A stretch of 64,000 nt of DNA from Ascidiimonas sp046199005 (GTDB lineage Bacteria; Bacteroidota; Bacteroidia; Flavobacteriales; Flavobacteriaceae), in contig CP176050.1 in the NCBI GenBank assembly GCA_046199005.1, positions 372,001-436,000 of the forward strand, read 5' to 3'. Each line of letters starts with the position of its first letter. The first letter of the stretch is position 1. Positions 19,832 to 32,500 of the stretch are shown here, one piece after another. A program made the translations under genes and the position numbers. Under the pieces are notes generated by a model, which saw only the letters and a list, made by a program, of their open reading frames with translations, was not told where the DNA came from and searched no databases.

Positions 19832-22800
19832 ATGAAATCCAGCAATCTTACCATTATTGATAAGCTAGTCAGGCATTCTAAAACTTCTCCAGATAAGATC
19901 GTTTATCGTTTTTTAGAGAATGGAGAAGATGAAACATGCTCATTTACCTATGCAGAACTAGAATCGAAAACTTCACTTATTGCAGCGAATATTTTGCAGC
20001 ATACCAAGAAAGGCGAACGTGCTCTTCTGCTATACCCATCCGGATTAGATTTTATTGCTGCATTTTTAGCTTGTCTCAGGGCTGGTGTTATCGCAGTACC
20101 TGCATATCCACCAAGTGGTAAAAGAAGGTTGAGCCGGCTGGAAGGAATTGTAAAGGATTGTAAAGCAAACTTGATCCTGTCTACCGAAAATATTGCAGCG
20201 AAAGGTAAAAACTGGTTTGGGCAAAGCGAAGTCCTTAAAGATGTATCCTGGTTACTTACCGATACTTTGGAAGAATTGTATTCGTCAGAAATAGATAAGA
20301 TTCAAGAACAAGATATTGCTTTTTTACAATATACTTCAGGTTCAACAGGTGATCCAAAAGGGGTGATGGTTTCGCATCGAAATCTCTATCATAATGAATT
20401 GCTTATAAGGGATGCGATGAATCATGATGTAGATTTAGTTATCGTTGGTTGGTTACCTGTATATCATGATATGGGGCTTATAGGAAATCTGCTTCAGCCG
20501 CTGTTTATGGGAGGGACTTCGGTGTTTATGCCACCTACTGCCTTTATTCAAAAGCCGTTGAAATGGCTTCAGGCAATAACCAAATTCAAAGCCACCACTG
20601 CGGGTGCCCCCAATTTTGCATATGATCTGTGTGTTTCCGCTATTAAAAAGGAAGATTTGGATGCCCTTGACTTAAGCTCATGGAAGGTAGCTTACAACGG
20701 ATCAGAGCCTATAAAGCATACAACGCTGGAACAATTTGCAACCTATTTTAAAGGTTGTGGATTCGATGCTAAATCATATATGCCCTGCTACGGCATGGCA
20801 GAGACTACGCTTTTCGTAAGTGGCTTGCCATTTGAAGATACACTGCGATTTCTGACGGTTGAAAAAGATCAATTTCTAACAAAAAAGATAGTACCCATTG
20901 ATAAAGAAAGCAAAGTCAATGAAAATCAATTGAAGCTTACTTCCTGTGGTCATATCGCAAAGGAACTTGAGGTGCTTTTAGTCAATCCGGAAAATCTAAA
21001 AGAGTGTGAGCCAAATGAAATAGGCGAAATCTGGATATCCGGAGATAGTGTTGCCAAAGGTTATTGGATGCAAGAACAGAAGACGAAAGAAATTTTTCAT
21101 GCTTATAATGAAGGAAAAGGTCCGTTCTTGCGAACCGGGGATATGGGTTTCATTTATAAAGACGATCTCTACATTACTGGAAGGCTTAAGGAGATGTTTA
21201 TAATAAATGGTGCAAATCATTATCCGCAGGATATTGAACGAACTGTTCAACAAGCTGATGATAGTTTGCAAGAAAATGCCTGTGCCGTTTTTAGTATTGA
21301 AAAGGACGGAAATGAAGAGATAGTTGTTGCGCAGGAAATAAAGCGTACAAGCCTCAAAGAATTCGATGTGCAACAGGTAGCCGGGAATATTTGCAAAAAA
21401 GTACTCGAGCAGCACCAACTCCCGGTAGCCGCTATTATGTTCTTGAGTCCGGGTCGTCTTCTAAAAACATCAAGCGGGAAGATTAAAAGAGTTGCCACCA
21501 AGAAAGCTTACGAAGCTAACAAAATGGAAGGCGTTTTGCATACCTGGAATCCTGATCATAAAACAGAAAAACAGAATGAAAACGAGTATTTGGATGCGTC
21601 GATATCTGTAAAAAAACTAGATCTTAATGAAACAGAGAAATGGTTGATGGAGATCTTAAGTAATGAGTTACAAATTGAAAAGAACAAAATAAATGCTCAT
21701 AAGTCTTTTGCCGAGATGGGAATCACTTCTTTGCAGGGAATACGACTTTCAGGTTTTATTTCAGATTATGTAGGCCGGGAGATTACGCCCGCTACTCTCT
21801 ATAGTTATTCCAATATACGGGGGCTGGCAACGTACCTTTCGGGAGCGCAAAAAGAAAGATTAGACTTTTCCCAGTTTGAAAGAATCGAGAACGAGCCGAT
21901 TGCGATTATAGGTATGGCATGTCGATTCCCGGGAGCATCTGACATAGAATCCTTCTGGGACAATTTATGCAAAGGTAAAGACTGTATTCGGGAAGTTCCT
22001 GCCGATAAATGGGATGTTGAAGCTTTTTTCAATGCGGTGCCAGATGGTAGACATATGAATACCCGTTATGGAGGATTCATAGAAAATGCAGATTTATTTG
22101 ATGCTTCATTTTTTGATATCCTGCCAAGGGAAGCACGTTTGATGGATCCTCAGCAACGAATTCTATTAGAATTAAGTCACGAACTTATTGAAAATGCAGG
22201 ATATGCTCCTGAAAATCTTCAGGGTTCAAAGACTGGGGTTTTCATAGGGATCATACAGAGCGATTATGCACAACTCCTGAAAGATGAGGATAAAGATATT
22301 TTTTCAGGAACAGGTGCAGCTTTAAGTATGGCGTCTAACAGACTTTCCTATTATTACGATTTTAGAGGGCCGAGTTTGTCTATAGATACTGCCTGTTCTT
22401 CTTCGTTGGTAAGTGTTCATACAGCCGTTCAAAACATTCGAAATGGTCAATGTAAAATGGCCATTGCCGGAGGGGTGAATCTTATTTTGTCACCAGATTC
22501 AACGATTGCTCTTTCTCAAGCTGGGATGATGTCTCCAGATGGTCGATGCAAGACATTTGACGACGATGCCAATGGTTATGTAAGAAGTGAAGGCTGTGGT
22601 CTCATATTGTTGAAACCACTTAAGGATGCAATATCTGACGGAGATGAGGTATTAAGTGTCATCAGAGGTTCGGCAATTAATCAGGATGGAAGAAGCAACG
22701 GACTCACTGCTCCTAATGGTCTTGCACAACAGGAAGTGATAAAAATGGCCCTCAAAGATGCTTCAGTTAAACCAGCACAGATAAAATATGCCGAAGCGCA

Positions 22801-25800
22801 TGGCACGGGAACTGCTCTTGGAGATCCTATTGAAATTGAAGCATTAGATGCTGTTTACGGTAAGCAAAGAGATCATCAGGATCCTTTGGTAGTAGGAGCT
22901 GTAAAATCGAATATTGGCCATTTAGAAGCTGCCGCCGGTATAGCTGGATTGATAAAAGCTGTACTCTGTATTCAGCATCAAAAAATTCCTCAACAGCTTC
23001 ATTTTAAGAAGCCTAACAAATTTATCAACTGGAAGAATCACAAAATTCAAATTCCTGAAAGGTTAGTATCCTGGGAATCTAAAAAACATGAGACAAGGAA
23101 GGCCTGTGTTAGCTCTTTTGGATTTGGTGGTGCCAATGCTCATATAATTCTTGAGGAACCCTTGTCCGTCAGAACAAATCAGGAAACAGCAAAAATGCCT
23201 GCCCGTCCAGTACAGCTTCTGCCACTTTCAGCTAAAAGTAATCACGCTCTTAGTGAATATGCCAATAGCTGGTCAGATTATCTGAAGAAAAACCCAACAG
23301 TTGCATTGGAAGATCTTGCATATTCTCAAGCCATTTGCAGATCACATTACGCTAAAAGAGCAGCATTGCAGTTTCAAAATTTAGAAGAACTGGAAGCGGG
23401 ACTTTCCCGTCTTAAAGAAGGGAGTTTTCAGGAACCAATAAATCTTAAAACAGCCTTTCTTTTCACCGGTCAGGGATCGCAATACGCGGGAATGGCAAAA
23501 AACCTTTATGAATCAGAACCTGTTTTTAAAGATTACCTTGATCAATGTACTGAAGTACTGAATTCAATAGTAGGTTTCGACTTATTGGATATTCTCTTTG
23601 ATGATGCAGATAAAAACGACCTGATCAATCAAACACGGTATACACAACCCATTTTATTCTCGGTAGAGTATGCATTGAGCAAGCTATGGGAAAGTTGGGG
23701 GGTTTCTCCTTCAATCGTGATGGGTCATAGTATAGGAGAAATTGTAGCAGCCTGTTTTGCCGGTATTTTTTCCTTACCTGATGCACTAAAATTGGTTTCA
23801 GAACGAGGCAAACTAATGCAGAGCCTTCCTGAAAATGGTAAAATGATCTCGCTGCAATGTGATAAGGAAACCGTAGACAATATATATCAGGATAAAAACA
23901 AAGGTATCTCTGTAGCTGCTTACAACGGAGCTTCTCAAATTGTGCTATCAGGAGAAATGAAGGCCTTAGAGAGCTTGATAAAAGAACTTGACCGTGTAGG
24001 AATAAAGCATAAAGAATTAAATGTTTCTCATGCATTTCACTCTCCGCTCATGCAACCGATTATAGAGGAATTCCGAAGGGTAGCTGAGAGCATTACCTAT
24101 CATCTGGCAAAGTTACCCGTGGTAAGTAATATATCGGGTGCTATTGCGGATAAAGAGATGAGTACTGCCGAATATTGGGTTTCACACATCATTGAACCAG
24201 TAGACTTTGAAAAGAGTATGTCTACATTAGAAGACTTAAGCATCAACGTATATCTTGAAGTGGGCCCTCATCCTGTATTAATTACCATGGGGAGTGAATG
24301 TGTAAAAGAGGCTTCAAATGCAATTTGGCTTTCTTCTATGCGCAAAGGGAAAGATGAATTGTCTTACCTAACACAAAATCTTGGCGAATGGTATGAGCAT
24401 GGCGGACAGGTAGATTGGGAAGGCTTTTATAATAAAAGAAAAGCACGAAAGATCAACTGCCCTGTGTATCCCTTTCAGAGAGAAAGCTTCTGGTTGAAAT
24501 CTAAGGCTTTCGAATCTTCTGTTGTGAGACAAAACACCGATACCGAGTTAACAACGAATAAATTGTCTATGTCTTCAGCTATTTTTGAAAATATTGAAAA
24601 AGATCTGCGAGGTTTAATAAGTCAATCGTTAGAAATAGATCCGTCTCAATTAGTATTGGAATCTTCGCTATTGGAATTTGGAGCGGATTCTCTGGTATTG
24701 ATGGAGATCGTAAGAAAAATTGAAAAGGAATACCAACTTAAAATTCCTGTTCGCAGGCTATTTGAAGATCTTACTGATTTCAAATCTATCATTACATTTA
24801 TTTTAGACAACTCAAAAATTACCCAATCGGAACAGGAGAAAGAGACGGTTTCAGAAGTCACTACAGAATCTAAAAACGACATTCATTCCGGTGAGTTTTC
24901 TTCTACCAATTTGAATAGTATCCAAAATATACAGGAGGGTAACAATACCACTTTAAGTTTACTTCTAAATCAGTTTTCAGAACAAAATAAGATCCTTTCA
25001 GAGCAAAATAAATTAATTTCAGGATTTCTAGCCACTTCGAATCATCAGGAAGAACATGAAATCAGGAATACATATCAAGTTAATTCTTTTGAATCATCAG
25101 GGGTAGCACCTATAAAAAACAAGAGAAAGCAGGATAAAACTACCCTGCCTTCATCGTTCGGTGATAAGAACTTCTATTTTAGTAAACTTCCAGATAATCA
25201 AGAAGAACAGCTTCCTGAGCTGATTGATGCTTTTACTGTAAAGACACCCAGATCAAAAGCATATGCGGATAAATATCGGGATGTATTAGCAGATTACAGA
25301 TCTACACTTGGCTTTCGAATCGCTACCAAAGAAATGGTATACCCAATTGTAAGTGCAAGCGCAGAAGGATCAAAATTTACAGATATTGATGGTAATGAAT
25401 ATGTTGACATTACTATGGGTATGGGGTCTTGTATTTTCGGTCATCAACCTGATTTTATAATTGAAGCAATTGAGGCGCAACTCAAAACGGGTATTAATAT
25501 CGGACCATTAGCAAATTTGTCTGGAGAGGTCGCTTCCCTGATCTCTCAGGTTACAGGAATGGAAAGGGTTTGTTTTGCTAATACTGGTAGTGAAGCGGTT
25601 TCTTTTGCTTTGAGAATGGCACGAACGGCCACCGGTAAAAATAAAATTGTCATTTTCTCTGGTTCGTATCATGGTCATTCCGAATTAATTCTAGGAATTC
25701 AAGGAGATGAAGAAGGCAGGGTAGAACCTATGGTCGCGGGGGTTACACCCGATATGGTGAACGATTTGATTGTACTGAACTATCAGGACGATGATATTCT

Positions 25801-26500
25801 CGAGCAAATTCGCGCGCATAGAGATGAATTGGCTGGTGTTATGATCGAGCCCGTTCGTAGCAGATTTCCAGGATTTCAACCCAGAGAATTAATCGAACAG
25901 CTAAGAGAGTTAACAAGAGAGCTTGATGTGCCTCTTATTTTTGATGAGATGATCACCGGGTTTCGTATTATGCCAGGGGGCGCACAACAGTATTTTGGAG
26001 TACGTGCAGATATAGCAACATACGGTAAAATCGTTGGGGGCGGTATGCCAATTGGGGTGGTAGCAGGTTCTCCCAGATACCTGGATACTGTAGATGGTGG
26101 TACATGGAGGTATGGTGATGAGTCATATCCTCAATCTCCAAAGACCTTAATTGCAGGTACATTCACGCGACATCCATTAGCATTAGCAGCTGCTAAGGCA
26201 ATTTTAGTACGAATACAGGAGATCGGGGATGTAGCTTATGAAGAACTCAATAATAGAACAGCAGAATTAATGAAAAGGCTCAATGCCTTTTTTGAAGCGG
26301 AGGAACTACCCATACAAATGGTTCATTTTGGTTCTTTATTTCGGTTCAAGTTTACTGGTAATTTTGATCTCTTTCTCTTTCATTTGATTGAAAAAGGTAT
26401 TTATGCCTGGGCCGCTAATAATCTTTTTCTCTCGTTTGCTCACACTGATGACGACCTCGATAAGATATTCAAAGTTATATCAGAAAGTGCTCTTCAGGTA
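19832..26500 (+). other. beta-amino fatty acid starter unit (FAAL-ACP-KS-AT-ACP-AMT)
   Basis: The ligase has QYTSGSTGDPKGVMVSHRN and WLPVYHDMGLIGN, typical of fatty acyl-AMP ligases that load ACPs rather than CoA. KS motifs are DTACSSSLVS, EAHGTGTALGDP and KSNIGHLEAA. The AT is encoded in cis, unlike iturin-family lines, which use a separate FenF-type AT. Cis AT is the arrangement of cyanobacterial microginin lines. The aminotransferase has the PLP lysine in TYGKIVGGGMP and FANTGSEAVSFALR, the glutamate-semialdehyde aminotransferase-like type. The following C domain begins TTQAQKQLYFLEQID, a variant also seen after such aminotransferases. The expected product is a 3-amino fatty acyl chain two carbons longer than the loaded acid. 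Confidence 0.88.
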
Positions 26501-29500
26501 TCAGCTAAAAAAAGCCTAAAAAAAAAACAGTCATTTTCCAGTGATCTGAGTTCTATTGAGACGACTCAGGCTCAGAAGCAGCTCTATTTTCTTGAACAGA
26601 TTGATCCTGAATTATCAAAAGTTTATACCCTTTCCTTTAGTATTAAATTGGAGGGAGCATTAGATACGGATAGTTTGAAAAAATCGTTTGAAGAAGTATT
26701 TAGTAGCCACCGGATCCTTCAAACATATTTTTCCGAAGACGGAGAAACGCTAGTTTTTGACAAATCTCAATCGATTTCTTTTTTGAGTATTGATCTGTCT
26801 GAGGAAGATGATGATAAACGAGAATTAAAGTATCGTAAACTTGTTGAAGAAGACCTTGATACTTCATTTGACTTTAATCACGGCCACCTAATTCGATGGA
26901 AGTTAGTAAAGATGTCAGCAGAACAGCATATCATGTTGTTATCTGCACATCATAGCATTGCAGATGGTTGGTCATGTGCCTTAATCATACGAGAACTTGC
27001 TCAAAACTATAATTTATTTTCCCAGGGTAAGCAGCCTCAGCTACAGGAGAAACTTCAGTTTACTTCTTATGTAAAATGGTTGAATCAAAATGCGAAGAGT
27101 GCAGAATGGAGTATACACGAAAATTACTTTTTAGAAACATTCGGCAAAAAGAATTTTTACCTCGAACTGCCATCAGACAGGGCGCTTGCCTCTAAAGGAC
27201 ACCTCAGTAAAACCAGTTACTATAAGATTGATGCCGAAAAAACGGCGAATCTTAAGAATTGGTGCAGTAAAAACGGACTCACACCTTTCATGCTTTTTCT
27301 GGGAGCTTACGAGCTTTTACTTTTCAAGCTTACTAAAAAGAATGAAATTGTCATTGGTGTTCCTAACGGAGGAAGAACGATGCCTGGTATTGAAAACTCC
27401 GTAGGATACTTTTCACATATCATGCCTATTGCATCTTCAATTGATGAGTCAAGCTCTGCCATGAATTTTCTATCGAATCTCAAAAAGCGGCTGTTCGATG
27501 CTTATGATCATGAAATTTATCCCTATGCTAATTTTCTGAATCTAATGCAGGAAAAAGGATATATGACCGGTAAAAATACGATCAATGTCAATTTTAATTT
27601 TGACGTGAATGTGGGTAATATCTCTATGAATGGCCTGAAGCTGCAACTGGAAGAGAACCGTCCTTTATACCTTGACCTTGATCTATCTTTGAATGCTATT
27701 GAACAAGATGGTGAAATCCTTTTAAGCCTGGATTATTTACAATCAAAGTTTAGCGATCATTTGGTGAATGAATTCATGTCTGGCTACATCCATATTTTGG
27801 ATCAAGTCACTGGGGATCCTAAAATAACTTTGGCCGGGCTGGAATTGTTATCGCCTGAGAAAAAGACTCAGATTCTCTCGGTATTCAACGACACCAATTG
27901 TGACCTTCCTTTAGATAAAGGATTTGTAGCATTGTTTGAAAAACAAGCAAAGAATACACCGGATGCCGTAGCGGTCACTTTTGAAGATCAGCAACTTTCT
28001 TATAAGCAGTTGGATGAATATTCCAATCAATTGGCAAATTTAATTGTTTCGAAAGAGCTACGCTCTGAAGAACTGATAGCCGTATGTATGGATCGTTCTG
28101 CAAACATGATCATTTCAATTCTTGCTGTTTTCAAAGCGGGAATGGCCTACGTTCCAATAAAACCTGATTATCCTCAGGATCGCATTAATTTTATTATTGA
28201 AGATGCAGGCTGCGAGCTCATTATTTTTGATGAATCCAGTTACGAGATTGCAGGTTCTTTTACAAGGATAGCTGCACTTATCTTTGATAAGAATTACGCA
28301 TTCATTGCAGATCAATCTAAGGATCCTTTAAATATTCAAATAGACCCACAACAGTTGGCCTATGTAATTTTCACATCCGGGAGTACTGGTAAACCTAAAG
28401 GAGCGATGGTAGAGCATAAAGGAATGCTCAATCATATGTTTGCTAAGATCGAAGGTTTAGAAATGAATGCAGATACCGTGCTTGCCTTCACAGCACCTTT
28501 CACTTTTGATATCTCTGTTTGGCAAATGTTCAGTCCGCTTTTACTGGGAGCAAAGGTAGCTGTATACCGTGATGAGGTAGTACTAGATCCTAAAAAATTA
28601 ATTGAATCCTTGTATGAAGACAAGGTTACTATTCTTCAATTGGTGCCTTCTTATGTAATGTCACTGCTGGAGATTGAGACAGAAAGTAACCTTAACCACT
28701 TAAAATATTTTGTAGTTACAGGGGAAGCGGTATCTCCTGCCATATTAGCCGAATGGTTTGCAAAATTCCCAAATGTTCCTGTTGCTAATGCATACGGACC
28801 TACCGAATGTTCAGATGATGTCAGTACCCACTTTATGACCGAAGCGCCAGATGTGGTAAACGTTTCTATTGGAAAACCAATGTTGAATACTCAATTGTAT
28901 GTAGTGGATACATCTCATCAACTTTGTCCTATCGGAATTGCAGGTGAACTATGGGTCTCAGGTGTAGGTGTTGGAAGAGGCTATTTGAATAACTCTCAAA
29001 AAACAGAAGATACATTCATATCAAATCCTTTTCCAGGGGGTCCCCGAGTATATAAAACCGGAGATTTGGCAAGATGGTTACCAGATGGAACACTTGAATA
29101 TCTGGGAAGAAAAGACAGCCAGATAAAAATAAGGGGGTATCGTATTGAACTCGGTGAGATAGAAAGTCTTTTATCTGAACTCCCTGGTGTAAGAACTGCC
29201 TGCGTGTTAGCACTGACAGATACGAAAGGAACTAAATATCTTACCGGATATGTAGTGATGGATACCAGTTTTGATAAAACATATCTGGAAAATGAACTTG
29301 CTGCAAAACTACCCGATTATATGGTGCCAAAAGTATGGGTATTCCTGGACGAAATGCCCCTGACAGCACATGGTAAAATTGATCGTAAGGTACTTCCATT
29401 ACCTGATGCCGAAATTCTTTCCACCGCAAACTACGCACCTCCTGTTACAGATTTAGAGCATTCGTTGGCAGGTATCTGGCAAGATCTTTTGGGTATAGAA

Positions 29501-32500
29501 AAGATAGGTATTCACGATAACTTTTTCGAATTAGGGGGTCATAGTCTGCTGGCGACCCGGCTCACGGCAAAGATTCGAAAAGAGTTGTTATTAGAGCTTG
29601 CGATCGCAGCTGTTTTCAAGCATCCCACCATTTCTTTATTGGCGCAAAAGCTGGGAGACACTCAAAAAGGTGTGGCCCTTCCTGCGATTCAATTTCAGGA
29701 ACGTCCTGAGAAGATCCCGTTATCATTTAGCCAGGAGCGTTTATGGTTCATAGATCAATTACAGGGGAGTGTTGAATATCACATTCCGATCGTACTGGAA
29801 CTTCAGGGGTCATTATCGATAGATCATTTGCGGACTGCATTACAAACCATCGTGGCACGCCATGAAGTGTTGCGCACTGTGATCCATACAGAAAGCGGGA
29901 CGGGTTATCAAAAGGTACAGTCTTCAGATTCGTGGTCACTTACCCTAAGAGATCTGGAAGATGAACGTACTCTTGAAAGCGTTATTACCGATTATATAGC
30001 ACAGCCTTTTGATCTTTCTGCCGATTATATGTTTCGGGCGTTGTTGCTGGGTCTTTCAGATCAGAAGTATGTACTTACCGGAGTGTTTCATCATATTGCC
30101 AGTGATGGTTGGTCTAACGGAATACTGGTAGCGGAGTTTGTAGCGATCTACAACAGTTTGCAACAAGGTGTTTCTCCCGGGTTGCCACCACTGGAGGTTC
30201 AGTATGCAGATTATGCTTTGTGGCAACGTTCATACATAGAGGGAGCCATTCTGGATCACCAATTAAGGTACTGGGAAGAGCAACTTCAGGGAGTGAGTCC
30301 TTTATTGATGCCTACCGATTACCCGCGACCTTCAGTACAGAGCATACGTGGTGGCACCTTGCATTTCAGTATAGATGCTTCATTAACACGATCACTTGAA
30401 GCACTTTCACAATCTGAAGGAGTAACGATGTTTATGACACTACTGTCTGCTTTCAAAGTATTACTGTATCGCTACAGTCGTCAGGAAGATATCTGCGTAG
30501 GTACTCCGATAGCGAACAGGACCCGAGAAGAGGTGTCTGGATTGATCGGTTATTTTGCAAATACGCTTGCCTTACGAAGTGATTTGAGTGGTAACCCGAC
30601 ATTCAGAGAGTTGTTACAAGCTGTAAAGCAGACTACCTTAGAAGGGTATGACCATCAGGATGCACCTTTTGAGAAAGTAGTAGACCGGGTAGTGACCAGC
30701 AGAGACATGAGCATGAGCCCCTTGTTTCAGGTTATGTTTGTGATACAGGATGATTTGAATATTTATGAAAAAGTTGCGCTGGATGACGTAGCTGTTTCTG
30801 CAGGTCCTTCTTTACAAAACACCTCAAAATTTGATATTACGCTCACAGCATCTCTTAAGAAAAATGATATCTCTTTTGAGATAGAGTATTGCAAAGATCT
30901 CTTTACCTACGAGACCATTCATATTTTTTCGCAAAGCTTTGAAGAATTGCTAAGATCTGTCATCGACGATGTCTCTCTATCTATAGATTCAATAAACCTT
31001 GTTTCTTCTGAAACGAGGCATCGTTTGCTACATTCTTTTAACGACACCGAGAAAGTTTATCCTAAAAATAAAACAGTTGTAGACCTGTTTGAAAATTTTG
31101 TGAAAGAAACCCCAGAAGCCACAGCCCTGGTTTTTAGAGAGGAGACTCTTACTTATAACGAACTGCATCAAAAAGTAAATAGGTTTGCTAAGTATCTCGT
31201 CGATAGATCAGTTACAAAAGGAAGCCATGTAGGCCTATTCATGGAGCCTTCCTTTGATCTAATCATTGCGATACTGGCTGTTTTAAAGACGGGTGCGACT
31301 TATATCCCTCTGGATACTGCTTATCCGACAGAGCGCATCAAATTTATACTTGAAGATGCAGGTATTTCCGTTCTACTCTCTAATACAGATTATAGTCATC
31401 TAGCCGAAATTGCCTCAGTCGAGCATCTCGCTGTGGATGAGGTATGGAAGGAATCTGAAACCGAAATTAATTTTGAGAACCTATCTACTCCCGGTCAAAT
31501 AGCCTACGTTATTTACACCTCTGGTTCCACAGGTACACCAAAAGGTGTTCTGATTACCAATGAGAGTCTAACTAATTATGTAAATAGCAGTATTAATACC
31601 TATACAAGTCACGCTAGCTTTTCATCTGGAAGTTATGCACATTTATCGGTTTCATTTGATGCCTCAGTTACTGAGATCTTCACCCCCTTGTGTAGCGGAA
31701 AGTCTTTAATTATTGGTTCATTGAGAAAGACAGAGGTATTCAATGATCCAAATTTTCTCAAATATGCTCCCTATGATTTTCTCAAATTAACACCTGCACA
31801 TCTGGAACTCTTAAAACCGGTAGTTGAAAAACTTGGACCCTCGAAGAAATTGACAGGTGTATTCGTACTGGGAGGGGAAGCACTATATCCTCACCACACC
31901 AGTTTTTTGAAAGAGCATCATGGGGATGTTACCGTGTTCAATGAATATGGTCCAACCGAAGCAACGGTAGGGTGTTCCGGATATGAGTTTGAAGTGCACG
32001 ACGAAGTCCGCTCATTCAGTAACGGGTATCCTATTGGAAAACCCATGGGCAATATGGAGATCTATATATTAAATGAGTCTGATGTTTTACAGCCACTAGG
32101 AAGTATTGGAGAACTTTGCATTTCAGGAATAGGATTATCGGTCGGATATCTCAATCAGGAACAATTAACAAATTCCAAATTCATTCAACACCCCTTCAAA
32201 TCAAAGGAAAGACTTTATAAAACAGGAGACCTTGCACGCTGGTTGCCGGATGGAAATATTGCTTTTGAAGGAAGAAAAGACAATCAGTTAAAGCACAAAG
32301 GATATCGTATAGAACCTGGGGAAATAGAGACCGTACTTAATACGTTGCAAACCGTACAACAGAGTATCATAATCCCGCTAAAAAATGGTTCCGGCGATCA
32401 GATACTGGCTGGTTACATCGTACCGGATGGCACCTTCGATAAAGAATTGCTTCAAAGGGAACTATCAGATAAGCTGCCTGCCTATATGATCCCGGATGTG

